Positions 1-9,022 of a DNA stretch of 64,000 nt are shown one piece after another (position 1 is the first letter of the stretch; each line of letters opens with the position of its first letter). Position numbers and translations under genes: made by a program. The notes under the pieces were generated by a model, which saw only the letters and a list, made by a program, of their open reading frames with translations, had not been told where the DNA came from and did no database searches. Source of the stretch: Cellulomonas fengjieae (GTDB lineage: Bacteria > Actinomycetota > Actinomycetes > Actinomycetales > Cellulomonadaceae). The stretch spans positions 1,054,001-1,118,000 of the forward strand of contig NZ_CP074404.1 of NCBI RefSeq assembly GCF_018388465.1, given 5' to 3'.

Positions 1-340
1 TCGAACCAGGAGAAGCGGGTCGAGGACGCACGGTTATCTCGTCAACGCTCCGTGCAAACCAATAGGTGCCAATACAAACCGCACCGACTTCGCCCTCGCC
101 GCCTGAGCGAGTCCCGAAGTCCGTTGGCCTGAGTACGCTCTCGACTCAGTAACCAGCGTCATCTAGAGAGCCACTGCTGGTAATCCTCGTCAGTGGGGTT
201 GCCGGGACTTTTAGCTGACTGGGCCTGTCCACGGCTTGCCTGTGTGACCGTGGGGGCCGAGAAAATCACAGCAGGCTGCACCCGGAGAAGTCCTGGTACT
301 GCGTCATCGGACGCGGGTTCGATTCCCGCCACCTCCACAG
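1..340 (+). ncRNA. ssrA: tmRNA (ssrA), 5' end cut off by the window edge
   Basis: Transfer-messenger RNA rescues stalled ribosomes and tags the unfinished protein for proteolysis. The window starts inside the molecule. Seen directly: the resume codon and a 12-residue tag frame at 68-106 (ANTNRTDFALAA, then TGA), the conserved pseudoknot region, and a tRNA-like 3' end with a T-loop (GGTTCGATTCC) and the 3' acceptor strand CACCTCC followed by the discriminator A at 337. The next bases are CAG, not an encoded CCA, so the CCA end is presumably added or repaired after transcription. The usual actinobacterial tag is ANTKRTDFALAA or close to it; here N replaces K at position 4. The 3' end of ssrA is a well-known integration site for islands, which fits the defence genes that follow. 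Confidence 0.95.
68..106 (+). other. tmRNA proteolysis-tag reading frame
   Basis: The internal message of tmRNA starts at the GCC resume codon (68-70) and ends at TGA (104-106), giving ANTNRTDFALAA. The hydrophobic ALAA end is the ClpXP/ClpAP-type degradation signal known from the family. Confidence 0.92.
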
Positions 341-353
341 TTTCGTATTGACC

Positions 354-389
354 AGAAGCAGCCATCCGCTGAGGCGGGTGGCTGCTTCT
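354..389. terminator. Hairpin terminator between ssrA and hsdR
   Basis: A 16-bp stem (left arm 354-369, right arm 374-389, only one G-T pair) closes on the 4-base loop TGAG. The T tract after it is weak. It lies 14 bases after the tmRNA end and 17 bases after the hsdR stop, which runs the other way, so it can serve both transcripts. Confidence 0.85.
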
Positions 390-406
390 GTGTCTGTGGT
401 GCGCCA

Positions 407-3400
407 TCACGCCAGATCGAAGAACCGGTCGAAGAACGCGGTCAACCGGTCGATGACCGCCTGTTTTTTGGCTCCGTGGCTAGAGCCCTTCGCGAACCGG
501 GAGATTGGAGGCAGGATCTGCGTGATGGCGGTGCCCGTGCCACGTACCTGCCCGTCGCGGAAGGCGGTGTCGACGAAGGCGCGGGTCTGCTCGGGCCGGA
601 GGTTCTCCTCGGTGATGATCCGTGCGAGCTCGGCCTCGCGCTTGGCTGCGACGTAGGCGCGCCACTCCTCGGCCACGTCCTCGTCGATGGACACCCGGTC
701 GACGAACTCCTCGATGAGGTCCTTCTTGTTGCGCAGCGACGGGCTGGAGTCGACGGCGCGGTCGATGGCCGCCTTGATCTCCTTGTCATCCCCGTCACCC
801 TTGGCGGCCCGGTACTGCTCGACGAGCATGAGGATGTAGTCGACGTTGATCTCGACCTGCTTGATCAACTCGATCTCGAAGACGACGTCGTCGTTGATCG
901 ACTCCCGATCGGCGCCATCCGTGCGGCGGAAGGCCTGGTAGAGGTCCAGGTAGATCGACTGGTAGTCCTGCAGGTCACGGTCCGACAGGATCTGGCTGCC
1001 GGCGAAGTCGTCGAACGACACCAGGATGTTGCGCAGCCGCAGCAGGGCCCCGAACAGCGCGATGAAGTCCTTCTGCGCCTGCTCCCCGATGATCTGCTGT
1101 CCGAGCGGGAACCGCTCGCGCAGCTCGGTGACCTTCTCGGCGTACTCGTCGAAGTACTCCCCGTAGGGCTTGAGCAGCACGATGCCGGCAGCGTCCTTGT
1201 TGCCGAACAGCGCAATCGCGTCGTTCGTCTCGGTCTCCAGGTCCCGGAACGAGACGATGTTGCCGTAGGTCTTGACCGAGTTGAGGATGCGGTTGGTCCG
1301 CGAGTAGGCCTGGATCAGGCCGTGGGCGCGCAGGTTCTTGTCCACCCACAGCGTGTTCAGCGTGGTGGCGTCGAACCCGGTGAGGAACATGTTGACGACG
1401 ATGACCAGGTCGACCTCACGGTTCTTCATCCGCAGCGACAAATCCTGATAGTAGTTCTGGAAGCCGTCCGCGCTCGTGTCGTACGAGGTGCCGAACATGT
1501 CGTTGTAGTCCTGGATGGCGTCCTCGAGGAAGTCGCGCGACGAGCGGTCCAGGAGATCGGTCTCGAACTCCTCCTCGCCGAGCAGCCCTGCGCCAGTCTC
1601 GTCCTCGGCCTCGTTGGGTGCGTAGGAGTAGATGAGCGCGACCTTGAGCCGCTTCGCCTCCGGCAGGTCGGCCTGGAGGCGGCCGAACATGTTGTAGTAG
1701 ATCTTCGCTGCCTCGATGGACGCCGTCGCGAAGAGGGCGTTGAAGCCGGCAACGCGACGGTCCTTGAGGGCGTAGGTCTGGTTGCGCTTGGTCTTCTGGT
1801 CGAAGTGGTCGATCACGTACTGCGTGACCTGCCGCACGCGGGAGGTGTCGAGCAGCGCACGCTCGGTGTCGATCGCAGAGACCTGCTTGTCGACGACCGC
1901 GCCGACCTTGACGGTGTTGACGTAGTCGATGCGGAAGGGCAGGACGTTCTTGTCGCTGATCGCGTCGACGATCGTGTACGTGTGCAGCTTGTCGCCGAAC
2001 GCCTGGGCCGTGGTCCGCAACGCCGGGTTCCCGCCCGTGCCGGCGTTGCCGGCGAAGATCGGCGTCCCGGTGAATCCGAACAGGTGGTACCGCTTGAACG
2101 CCTTGGTGATGGCGGTGTGCATGTCACCGAACTGCGAGCGGTGGCACTCGTCGAAGATGATGACGACGTGCCCGTCGTAGACGGTGTGGCCCTTGTTCTT
2201 GGCGATGAAGGTCGACAGCTTCTGGATCGTGGTGATGATGATCCGCGCTGAGGGGTTCTCGAGCTGCTGCTTGAGGACTGCCGTCGACGTGTTGGAGTTG
2301 ACCGCGCCCTTCTGGAACCGCTCGTACTCGCGCTTGGTCTGGTAGTCCAGGTCCTTGCGGTCGACGACGAACAGCACCTTGTCGACGCCACCGAGCCTGG
2401 ACGCGAGCTGCGCCGCCTTGAAGGACGTCAGCGTCTTGCCCGACCCGGTCGTGTGCCAGACGTACCCTCCGGCAGCAGGGGTGCCGAGCTGCTTGAGGTT
2501 CGTGGACGTCTCGATGCGGTTGAGGATCCGCTCCGTCGCCGCGATCTGGTACGGGCGCATCACGAGCAGCATCCGGTCGTCGGTGAGCACGCAATACCGC
2601 GTCAGCACGTTGAGCAGCGAGTGCTTGGCGAGGAAGGTCCGTGTGAATCCGACGAGGTCAGTGATCGGCTTGTTGGTGGCGTCCGCCCACCAGGACGTGA
2701 ACTCGAAGGAGTTCGACGTCTTGCGGCCCCGCTTGCCCTTGCTCTGCTCGTCGAGGTGCTGCGCGCGGGTCGTGTTCGAGTAGTACTTGGTCAGCGTCCC
2801 GTTGGAGATAACGAAGAGCTGGACGTACTCGAAGAGCCCGGATCCTGACCAGAACGAGTCGCGCTGGTAGCGGTTGATCTGGTTGAACGCCTCGCGGATG
2901 TCGACGCCCCGCCGCTTGAGCTCGACGTGCACCAGCGGGAGGCCGTTGACGAGGATCGTCACGTCGTAGCGGTTCGCTCGCTGCGCCGGGACGTCTAGAC
3001 CCGCGGCTGCTCCGGGCACCTCGTACTGGTTGATCACCTGCAGCCGGTTGTTGTGGATGTGTGTCTTGTCCAGCAGCGTGATGTTCTTCGACGAGCCGTC
3101 GTCCCGCTTGAGCAGCTGGACGTGGTCCTCCTGGATGCGGACCGTCTTCTCGACGATGCCGTCCCGCTCGCCCGCGATCTTCTCGGCGAAGAACCGCTGC
3201 CACTCGCTGTTCGTGAACGTGATGCGGTTGAGCGCCTCGAGCTGGGTGCGGAGGTTCGCGACCAGGTCAGCCTCGGTCGTGATCGGCAGGTAGTCGTACG
3301 CCTGCTCCCGCAGCAGCCGAACGAGCTCGGCCTCGAGCTCAGCCTCCGACTGGTACCGCGTCGCCTCCGCCGGATCGGCTTCGAACTCCGCGACGACCGT

Positions 3401-3454
3401 CGACTCCGACGACACCGCGATCGGCTCGAAACGCGCCACCGCACCATCACTCAC
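407..3454 (-). CDS. hsdR: Type I restriction enzyme R subunit (HsdR)
   Basis: Motor and nuclease subunit of a type I restriction-modification complex; it translocates DNA with ATP and cuts far from the recognition site. The 1015-residue length is normal. An N-terminal PD-(D/E)xK nuclease core is visible (D164, then E178-L-K180 in VHVELKRRG). The superfamily 2 helicase has Walker A TTGSGKT (335-341), DECH (436-439) and FTGTP (461-465), followed by the second RecA lobe and a C-terminal helical region that docks on HsdM/HsdS. Start is GTG at 3454, overlapping the hsdS stop by a GTGA, so it is the last gene of hsdM-hsdS-hsdR. No frameshift or missing motif seen; likely functional. Confidence 0.96.
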   Translation of the reverse strand: MSDGAVARFEPIAVSSESTVVAEFEADPAEATRYQSEAELEAELVRLLREQAYDYLPITTEADLVANLRTQLEALNRITFTNSEWQRFFAEKIAGERDGIVEKTVRIQEDHVQLLKRDDGSSKNITLLDKTHIHNNRLQVINQYEVPGAAAGLDVPAQRANRYDVTILVNGLPLVHVELKRRGVDIREAFNQINRYQRDSFWSGSGLFEYVQLFVISNGTLTKYYSNTTRAQHLDEQSKGKRGRKTSNSFEFTSWWADATNKPITDLVGFTRTFLAKHSLLNVLTRYCVLTDDRMLLVMRPYQIAATERILNRIETSTNLKQLGTPAAGGYVWHTTGSGKTLTSFKAAQLASRLGGVDKVLFVVDRKDLDYQTKREYERFQKGAVNSNTSTAVLKQQLENPSARIIITTIQKLSTFIAKNKGHTVYDGHVVIIFDECHRSQFGDMHTAITKAFKRYHLFGFTGTPIFAGNAGTGGNPALRTTAQAFGDKLHTYTIVDAISDKNVLPFRIDYVNTVKVGAVVDKQVSAIDTERALLDTSRVRQVTQYVIDHFDQKTKRNQTYALKDRRVAGFNALFATASIEAAKIYYNMFGRLQADLPEAKRLKVALIYSYAPNEAEDETGAGLLGEEEFETDLLDRSSRDFLEDAIQDYNDMFGTSYDTSADGFQNYYQDLSLRMKNREVDLVIVVNMFLTGFDATTLNTLWVDKNLRAHGLIQAYSRTNRILNSVKTYGNIVSFRDLETETNDAIALFGNKDAAGIVLLKPYGEYFDEYAEKVTELRERFPLGQQIIGEQAQKDFIALFGALLRLRNILVSFDDFAGSQILSDRDLQDYQSIYLDLYQAFRRTDGADRESINDDVVFEIELIKQVEINVDYILMLVEQYRAAKGDGDDKEIKAAIDRAVDSSPSLRNKKDLIEEFVDRVSIDEDVAEEWRAYVAAKREAELARIITEENLRPEQTRAFVDTAFRDGQVRGTGTAITQILPPISRFAKGSSHGAKKQAVIDRLTAFFDRFFDLA

Positions 3455-4662
3455 GCAACAGCCTCCTCAAACGACAACAGCCGATCCCGGTAGTACGCGT
3501 ACTGCTGACGACGCGCCTCAATCTCAGCAGGCAGACCCGACGACAAATCGTTAAGAAAAGTGTCAAAATTATCTAGGATCTTAGCTATTCGGCGCTGCTC
3601 ATCAAGCGGCGGAACGGGCACCATAACGGACGCAACGATCGCGGAGTTCAAGTTCGAAACGGCACCCCCATTCCCCGCCTTTCGTGCAAACTCCGCCTGG
3701 ATCGGTGCGGAACGGAGGAGATGGAAGAGGAAATCGGGAACGTAAGCACCATCGTCCGGGCGAATCGCCAGCCACCCGTCATGGATGCAACCCTCGATTT
3801 TTGAAATGTATGGTCGCCCAAAGCTCATGGAGTTCGACAACACAAAGTCGCCGGGAAAGATTCGTCGCGACTTGGCTGCACCCGCGGGCGTGACCCGCTG
3901 AGCTGTCGCTGTGATGAACTTTCCCTCGGCGAGAACGTCTCCGATCTTGATCCAAGGAACCCCGTCGCTGGAGTCTGTCAGGAATCGCTGAATCGGACGC
4001 GGGGATGCCCCTCGGGCAATTTTGACCACATCGCCCAACCGGCACCAGCGCGTACCGCCTGGAGGGAATGCCAGGAGATGGTCTCGATAGTGACTGTACT
4101 GGCGCTTGCGGGCCTCCAGCTCCGCCTCCAGCTCCGCCTCCAGCTCCGTGAAGGCATCCAAGACCCTCACGACCTCCCGCTGTATCTCGAGAGGAGGCAC
4201 CGGCACCCGGTACCTCAAGGTCGCAGCCTTGTCGCCGCGCGGCATCTTTGCACCCCTGGCGTGCTGCATCGAGTAGGTGATGAACGGATCGGATGCCAGC
4301 AAGTAGTACAGGAATCGCGGAACCAACAATTTCTGCCCCGCGGCGCGGAGAGTAATGGTCAAGACGTCTGGGCTGGCGCCGCCATCGCGATCCGCAAACC
4401 AAACCTTCTTGAGGTATGGCCGAATATTCCCGAGCAGCACGTCACCCTCGCGAAATCGGATCGCACCACTGGAGTTCGCGCTGTAATCGGCATCCTTGCG
4501 CCCTCCGAAGTTGGGCAGCAGGTTATCTACACCGACGTAGTTGGTGCTAGCGAGTGCGGCCCCATCGACACGCTCGCTGGCAATCTCAGCCATATCCCCG
4601 AGCGCGTTGTACTTGACGCCGTCGGGTGCGTATTCCTTGATTAAGTCGTCGATGCGGCTCAC
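3451..4662 (-). CDS. hsdS: Type I restriction enzyme specificity subunit (HsdS)
   Basis: The specificity subunit chooses the two-part DNA site for both methylation and cleavage. About 403 residues with the classic layout: target-recognition domain 1 (about 1-150), central conserved helix (PLEIQREVVRVLDAF through YSHYRDHLLAF), target-recognition domain 2 (about 205-340) and a C-terminal repeat of the conserved helix (PLDEQRRIAKILDNF through YAYYRDRLLSF). The central spacer contains three exact copies of a 12-bp repeat encoding ELEA (4112-4147). Start is GTG 4662, overlapping the hsdM stop by GTGA; the open frame continues upstream but there it lies inside hsdM. Stretches in both recognition domains (for example around 3550-3600) are visibly AT-richer than neighbouring genes, which fits exchange of recognition domains between strains. 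Confidence 0.95.
   Translation of the reverse strand: MSRIDDLIKEYAPDGVKYNALGDMAEIASERVDGAALASTNYVGVDNLLPNFGGRKDADYSANSSGAIRFREGDVLLGNIRPYLKKVWFADRDGGASPDVLTITLRAAGQKLLVPRFLYYLLASDPFITYSMQHARGAKMPRGDKAATLRYRVPVPPLEIQREVVRVLDAFTELEAELEAELEARKRQYSHYRDHLLAFPPGGTRWCRLGDVVKIARGASPRPIQRFLTDSSDGVPWIKIGDVLAEGKFITATAQRVTPAGAAKSRRIFPGDFVLSNSMSFGRPYISKIEGCIHDGWLAIRPDDGAYVPDFLFHLLRSAPIQAEFARKAGNGGAVSNLNSAIVASVMVPVPPLDEQRRIAKILDNFDTFLNDLSSGLPAEIEARRQQYAYYRDRLLSFEEAVA
4112..4147. repeat. Three perfect 12-bp tandem repeats in the HsdS spacer
   Basis: The unit GCCTCCAGCTCC (plus strand) occurs at 4112-4123, 4124-4135 and 4136-4147 without mismatch. On the coding strand each unit adds four residues (ELEA) to the central spacer helix of HsdS, about residues 172-184. 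In EcoR124I and its relative EcoDXXI/EcoR124II the number of a 12-bp TAEL repeat at the same place sets the spacing of the two half-sites. Confidence 0.95.
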
Positions 4663-6233
4663 GCGTCCACACCTTCGAGATCGGCGACGATGGCGTCGAT
4701 CTGCTCGCGGAGCGCCGCCTGGCGCTCGACGATGCCGGCGATGCGGGCGTTGAGCTCGGTGATGTCGACGAGCTCGCGAGTGTCCTCGGCCTCCACCCAC
4801 GACGACACGGAGATGTTGTAGCCGTTCTCGCCGATCGCCTCGTTCGCCACGAGCCGGGCGAAGTGCGCGACATCCTCGCGGGCCGTGAACGCCTCCAGGA
4901 TCCTGGCCCGGTTCGCGTCCGTGAGCTTGTTCGTGTTCCCGCCGCGCACGAACTCGGCGGACGCGTCGATGAACAGCACGGCGTTGTCGTTCTTCGACTT
5001 CTTGAGCACGATGATGCAGGTCGCGATCGTGGTGCCGAAGAACAGGTCCGGCGGTAGCTGGATCACTGCATCCACGTAGTTGTTGTCGATGAGGTACTTG
5101 CGGATCTTCTGCTCCGCACCACCGCGGTAGAGCACACCGGGGAACTCGACGATCGCGGCCGTCCCGTTGACGGCGAGCCACGACAGCATGTGCATCGTGA
5201 AGGCCAGGTCCGCCTTGGACTTCGGGGCGAGCACACCGGCTGGCGCGAAACGCGGGTCGTTGATCAGCAGCGGGTTGGCGTCACCCTCCCACTTGATCGA
5301 GTAGGGCGGATTGGACACGATCGCCTCGAATGGCTCGTCGTCCCAGTGGGCCGGGTCGATCAGGGTGTCACCGTGCGCGATGTCGAAGTGCTCGTAGTTC
5401 ACGTCGTGCAGGAACATGTTGATCCGGCACAGGTTGTAGGTCGTGAGGTTGATCTCCTGGCCGAAGTACCCCTGCCGGACGCCGTCCTTGCCGAGCACCT
5501 TGCGGTACTTCAGCAGGAGCGACCCGGACCCACAGGCCGGGTCGTACACCTTGTTCACGCTTGTCTTGCCGACCACGGTGATGCGGGCGAGCAGCTCGGA
5601 GACCTCCTGGGGCGTGTAGTACTCACCCCCAGACTTGCCGGCCGAGGAGGCGTACATCTGCATCAGGAACTCGTACGCGTCACCGAAGGCATCGATCTTG
5701 TTCTCGGTGAACGACCCGTCGCCGAGGTTCAGGTCCCCGATCGCGTCGAGCAGCTTGACGAGCCGCTCGTTGCGCTTGGACACCGTGGGCCCGAGCTTGT
5801 TCGAGTTGACGTCCATGTCGTCGAACAGGCCCTTGAGGTCGTTCTCGGCGACCGTGCCGATAGCGGACGCCTCGATGTTGCGGAAGGCCCGTTCCAGGGT
5901 CTCGTTGAGGTTCTGGTCACGCGGCGCCCGTGTACGGACGTTCGCGAAGAGTTCCGAGGGGCGGATGAAGAATCCCTTCTCCGCCACAATCTCACGGACG
6001 AGGTCGGGGTCGTCGACCTCACGGTTCGGGACCTTGACGTAGTCAAAGTCCGGATTGCCCGACGCGTGCTCGTGAGAGTTCAGGTAGTCCGTGAGGTTCT
6101 CCGAGATGTACCGGTAGAACAGGAACCCGAGCACGTACTGCTTGAAGTCCCAGCCGTCGACGCTGCCGCGCAGGTCGTTCGCGATCCTCCAGATGGTCTT
6201 GTGCAGCTCTGCCCTCTGGGTCTCACGGTTCAT
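4659..6233 (-). CDS. hsdM: Type I restriction enzyme modification subunit (HsdM)
   Basis: Adenine-N6 DNA methyltransferase subunit; with HsdS it methylates the host site, and with HsdR it forms the restriction complex. 524 residues, usual length. The N-terminal helical HsdM_N domain is followed by the SAM-dependent methyltransferase domain with motif I DPACGSGSLL (231-240) and catalytic motif IV NPPY (308-311). The EYYTP sequence before motif I is typical of N6 methylases. ATG start at 6233; first gene of the operon, followed by hsdS with a GTGA overlap. The 98-bp gap to the divergent DUF262 gene must hold promoters for both directions. Confidence 0.96.
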   Translation of the reverse strand: MNRETQRAELHKTIWRIANDLRGSVDGWDFKQYVLGFLFYRYISENLTDYLNSHEHASGNPDFDYVKVPNREVDDPDLVREIVAEKGFFIRPSELFANVRTRAPRDQNLNETLERAFRNIEASAIGTVAENDLKGLFDDMDVNSNKLGPTVSKRNERLVKLLDAIGDLNLGDGSFTENKIDAFGDAYEFLMQMYASSAGKSGGEYYTPQEVSELLARITVVGKTSVNKVYDPACGSGSLLLKYRKVLGKDGVRQGYFGQEINLTTYNLCRINMFLHDVNYEHFDIAHGDTLIDPAHWDDEPFEAIVSNPPYSIKWEGDANPLLINDPRFAPAGVLAPKSKADLAFTMHMLSWLAVNGTAAIVEFPGVLYRGGAEQKIRKYLIDNNYVDAVIQLPPDLFFGTTIATCIIVLKKSKNDNAVLFIDASAEFVRGGNTNKLTDANRARILEAFTAREDVAHFARLVANEAIGENGYNISVSSWVEAEDTRELVDITELNARIAGIVERQAALREQIDAIVADLEGVDA

Positions 6234-6331
6234 GGGCTGACCCTAACGTCGGGCCGACACGCCAGCGGACGCGCCACTCGGAGCGCTACGGTGTCGCGAG
6301 CTGATTCGCAGGTGAGAGCCCGGAGGCGCGT

Positions 6332-8857
6332 GTGGTCAAGGCAATGGAGACGAGCTTCGCCGGGGTGCTGGAAGGCAAGAAGCAGTACCAGGTGCCGCTG
6401 TACCAGCGTGTGTACTCGTGGGGTAAGAAGCAGCTCGACCAGCTCTGGGACGACATCATCGAGCTGGCTGCGACCCGACGCGACGAGCCGGGGGCGAGTC
6501 ACTTCATCGGCTCGCTCGTCCTCGCGACGAGCCCTGACTTCAACGCCGTCGGCGTCTCCAAGATGCTCGTCGTCGACGGGCAGCAGCGCCTGACCACGCT
6601 CACACTGCTGCTCGCGGCTCTCCGCGACCACCTTGCCGAGACCGGCGACACCGCGAGCGCGGACGCCATCCACGCCCAATACCTGGTGAATGTCTACGAC
6701 AAGGGCAAGCCCACCAAGGTGCTGCCCACCCAAGCCGACCGCGAGGCGTACAAGGCGGTGCTGACGTCATCGCCCGAGGCCGGCGGGTCCGATGCGATCG
6801 GCAACGCCTACAACCACTTCCGGGCCAAGATCGCTGCAGCGGACGACCCCGACGACCCGCACGACCTGGAGGAGCTCGAGAACGCCGTCATCCACGGGCT
6901 TGCCGTCGTTGTCGTGACGGCGGAGGCCGGGGACAACGCGCACCGCATCTTCGAGTCGCTCAACAACACCGGTCTCCAGCTCAACCAGTCCGACCTGCTC
7001 AAGAACTACCTCTTCATGCGGCTCGGCGAGCGGGCAGATGACGTGTACGACGCCGTCTGGCTTCCGTTGGAGAAGAAGTTGTCCTCCGGGTCTCTCGAGC
7101 TGCTGTTCTGGCTGGACCTGGCCCAGCGCGACGAGCGCGCCAAGCAGTCGGACACCTATGCCGGCCAGCAGAAGCGACTCGAGAAGCTCACCACTCCCGA
7201 CCAGATCGAGTCCGAGGTGCGGCGCATCGCGGCCTTGGGCGACGTCCTGGCGACGATTCTCGACCCGTCGCGAGAGAGTGACCCGGCGATCCGGCGTCGG
7301 CTCGAACGCATCAGGGCGTGGGGCTCGACCACTGCGTACCCGGTCGTCATGACAATCCTCGCTCGGCGGGCCGCGGGTACTGCGACATCCGCTCAGGTCG
7401 CTGACGCGCTATTGACGCTGGAGTCGTACTTCGTGCGCCGCATTGTTGTCGGGCGCGCTACCGCCGGCCTCAACCGCAGCCTGCTCCAGGCGGTGAGCAC
7501 CGTGACGGATGCCGAAGCCGTCGACCTCTCCCTGCGCGACTACCTGTCACAGGGGCGTAGGCACTTCGCCACAGACAAGCAGGTCCGCCAGGCCGTCGGA
7601 GTCGTGCCCTTCTACTGGCAGGGCCGCGCCGCCCAGAAGAAGCTGATCCTGCAGTGGCTGGAGGAGTCCTACGGGGCCAAGGAAGTTGTGGACCCCAGGA
7701 ACCTCACGATCGAGCACGTACTGCCCCAGACCCTGACCGACGCGGTCCGGCAGGACTTCGCGGCCGGGCTCCCCGACCACGCGGACGTGGCAGCTGAGCA
7801 CGAGCGCATCGTGCACACGATTGGCAACCTCACCCTCACCGGCTACAACAGCGAGCTCAGCAACCGCCCGTTCGCCGCCAAGCGGGCGATGCTCGCCGAG
7901 TCCGGGCTCCGCATGAACCAGGAGATTGCCGCCCACGAGGCATGGGGCACGGAGGACATCAACGGACGCGGGGCAGACCTGGCTGAAAAGATCATCGCTC
8001 TGTGGCCCGGACCGAACGAGGCGCTTACCGGCGCCAGCGACGACCAGCCGTCGGGCACCCGCCGGCTGGTCGCTTCGATCGTCGCCGAGATCCCCGCAGG
8101 CCGCTGGACCTCCTACGGCGAGGTCGCGCTCGTCGCGGGCTCGTACCCCCAGCCCATCGCGGCGATCATCACCACCTATCTCATGCAAGGTGCCTGGCGG
8201 GTGCTGCAGACCGGCGGGACGATCTCTCCGGGCTTCCGCTGGCTCGACCCCGAGCGCTCCGAGGACCCGCGCGCCTACCTGGAGTCGGAAGGCCTGAAGT
8301 TTGGCGACGACGGGCACGCCGCCACCGAGCAGTTCATCGATGCCCGGGAGCTCGCGGCTCTCGCCGGGCTCGAGGTCGGCGACGAATCTCCGGCCTGGCG
8401 GGCGGCGGGCTCCAGGCCGCTGCTGGCACAGCGCCAAGCGTTCTTCCAGACCGTCCACGACCTCGGCGGAGCCACTGGGACGCTCATCAGTTCATGGCCA
8501 AAGGCCACGCCGCAGGATGCCGTCGACGTGAATGTCGGTGTGCCCGGTTGCGCCGTCGTGCTCTCACTTGCCAGTCGTGAGCCCGCCGCCGTCTACTGCT
8601 CGTTCTACATCCGGAACGACAAGGCCCTGTTCTCCCACCTGCACAGTCGCCGCCACGAAATCGAGGACGCCCTCGGCGCCAGCCTCGAATGGCGAGACAA
8701 CCCCGAGAATAAGTCAAGCCAAGCGATCCTCCGGCGTGACGGAGACTGGCGCGAGGAGGCTCTCGCACCGGGACTCGCACAGTGGCTCGTCACCACCGCC
8801 GAGACCTTCGCAGCGGTCTTTCCTGGGTACGTGGAGAGTGCCCGGCCGCTCGTTTGA
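6332..8857 (+). CDS. GmrSD-like DUF262/DUF1524 protein fused to ATL-like and DUF4268 domains
   Basis: 841 residues with four parts. (1) DUF262 with the signature DGQQR (82-86), an NTP-dependent ParB/Srx-type fold. (2) DUF1524, an HNH nuclease with IEHVLPQ near residue 460 and the following IGNLTLTGYN. DUF262 plus DUF1524 is the architecture of GmrSD/BrxU type IV restriction enzymes that cut modified phage DNA. (3) About residues 575-650: an MGMT/ATL-like DNA-binding domain (IPAGRWTSYGEVA, then GAWRVLQTGGTIS and LESEGLKF). The alkyl-acceptor PCHR is absent, so it should bind rather than repair DNA. (4) About 690-841: DUF4268-like domain. GTG start at 6332 is preceded by GGAGG with 5-nt spacing; ATG 6344 is worse placed. 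It stands divergent from hsdM. Likely an anti-phage nuclease; the exact target is unknown. Confidence 0.88.
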   Translation: MVKAMETSFAGVLEGKKQYQVPLYQRVYSWGKKQLDQLWDDIIELAATRRDEPGASHFIGSLVLATSPDFNAVGVSKMLVVDGQQRLTTLTLLLAALRDHLAETGDTASADAIHAQYLVNVYDKGKPTKVLPTQADREAYKAVLTSSPEAGGSDAIGNAYNHFRAKIAAADDPDDPHDLEELENAVIHGLAVVVVTAEAGDNAHRIFESLNNTGLQLNQSDLLKNYLFMRLGERADDVYDAVWLPLEKKLSSGSLELLFWLDLAQRDERAKQSDTYAGQQKRLEKLTTPDQIESEVRRIAALGDVLATILDPSRESDPAIRRRLERIRAWGSTTAYPVVMTILARRAAGTATSAQVADALLTLESYFVRRIVVGRATAGLNRSLLQAVSTVTDAEAVDLSLRDYLSQGRRHFATDKQVRQAVGVVPFYWQGRAAQKKLILQWLEESYGAKEVVDPRNLTIEHVLPQTLTDAVRQDFAAGLPDHADVAAEHERIVHTIGNLTLTGYNSELSNRPFAAKRAMLAESGLRMNQEIAAHEAWGTEDINGRGADLAEKIIALWPGPNEALTGASDDQPSGTRRLVASIVAEIPAGRWTSYGEVALVAGSYPQPIAAIITTYLMQGAWRVLQTGGTISPGFRWLDPERSEDPRAYLESEGLKFGDDGHAATEQFIDARELAALAGLEVGDESPAWRAAGSRPLLAQRQAFFQTVHDLGGATGTLISSWPKATPQDAVDVNVGVPGCAVVLSLASREPAAVYCSFYIRNDKALFSHLHSRRHEIEDALGASLEWRDNPENKSSQAILRRDGDWREEALAPGLAQWLVTTAETFAAVFPGYVESARPLV

Positions 8858-8889
8858 ACGCGATGGTCAATGGTGTGTGCCGTCGCGTT
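8857..8889. terminator. Possible hairpin terminator after the DUF262 gene
   Basis: Arms AACGCGATGG (8857-8866) and CCGTCGCGTT (8880-8889) form a 10-bp stem with one G-T pair and a 13-base loop, starting at the stop codon. There is no T tract, so this is only a candidate. Confidence 0.4.
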
Positions 8890-9022
8890 CCGCCCTTGAG
8901 GCGTTCGCGCTGACCCGGAATCGGTACGGCGGGTCCGGCGGCTTGCTGGCACCCGTAACAAGAGCCAGGAGACCAGGCGTGGCGAACCGGGAGAACGCGC
9001 GCTCTTCCTGCGGAGTAGCGGC

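Noticed and set aside
476..2251. 591-residue open frame antisense to hsdR
   Set aside because: Its sequence is the low-complexity V/L/D/E/R text typical of antisense frames in GC-rich genes, and hsdR on the other strand has all family motifs.
3451..5181. Long form of HsdS (576 residues)
   Set aside because: The extra N-terminal part lies inside hsdM in another frame and is Arg-rich shadow text; the GTG at 4662 with GTGA overlap gives a normal HsdS.
5190..6593. 467-residue plus-strand frame over hsdM and the DUF262 start
   Set aside because: Shadow frame: it crosses two real genes and the divergent promoter and has no recognisable domain.
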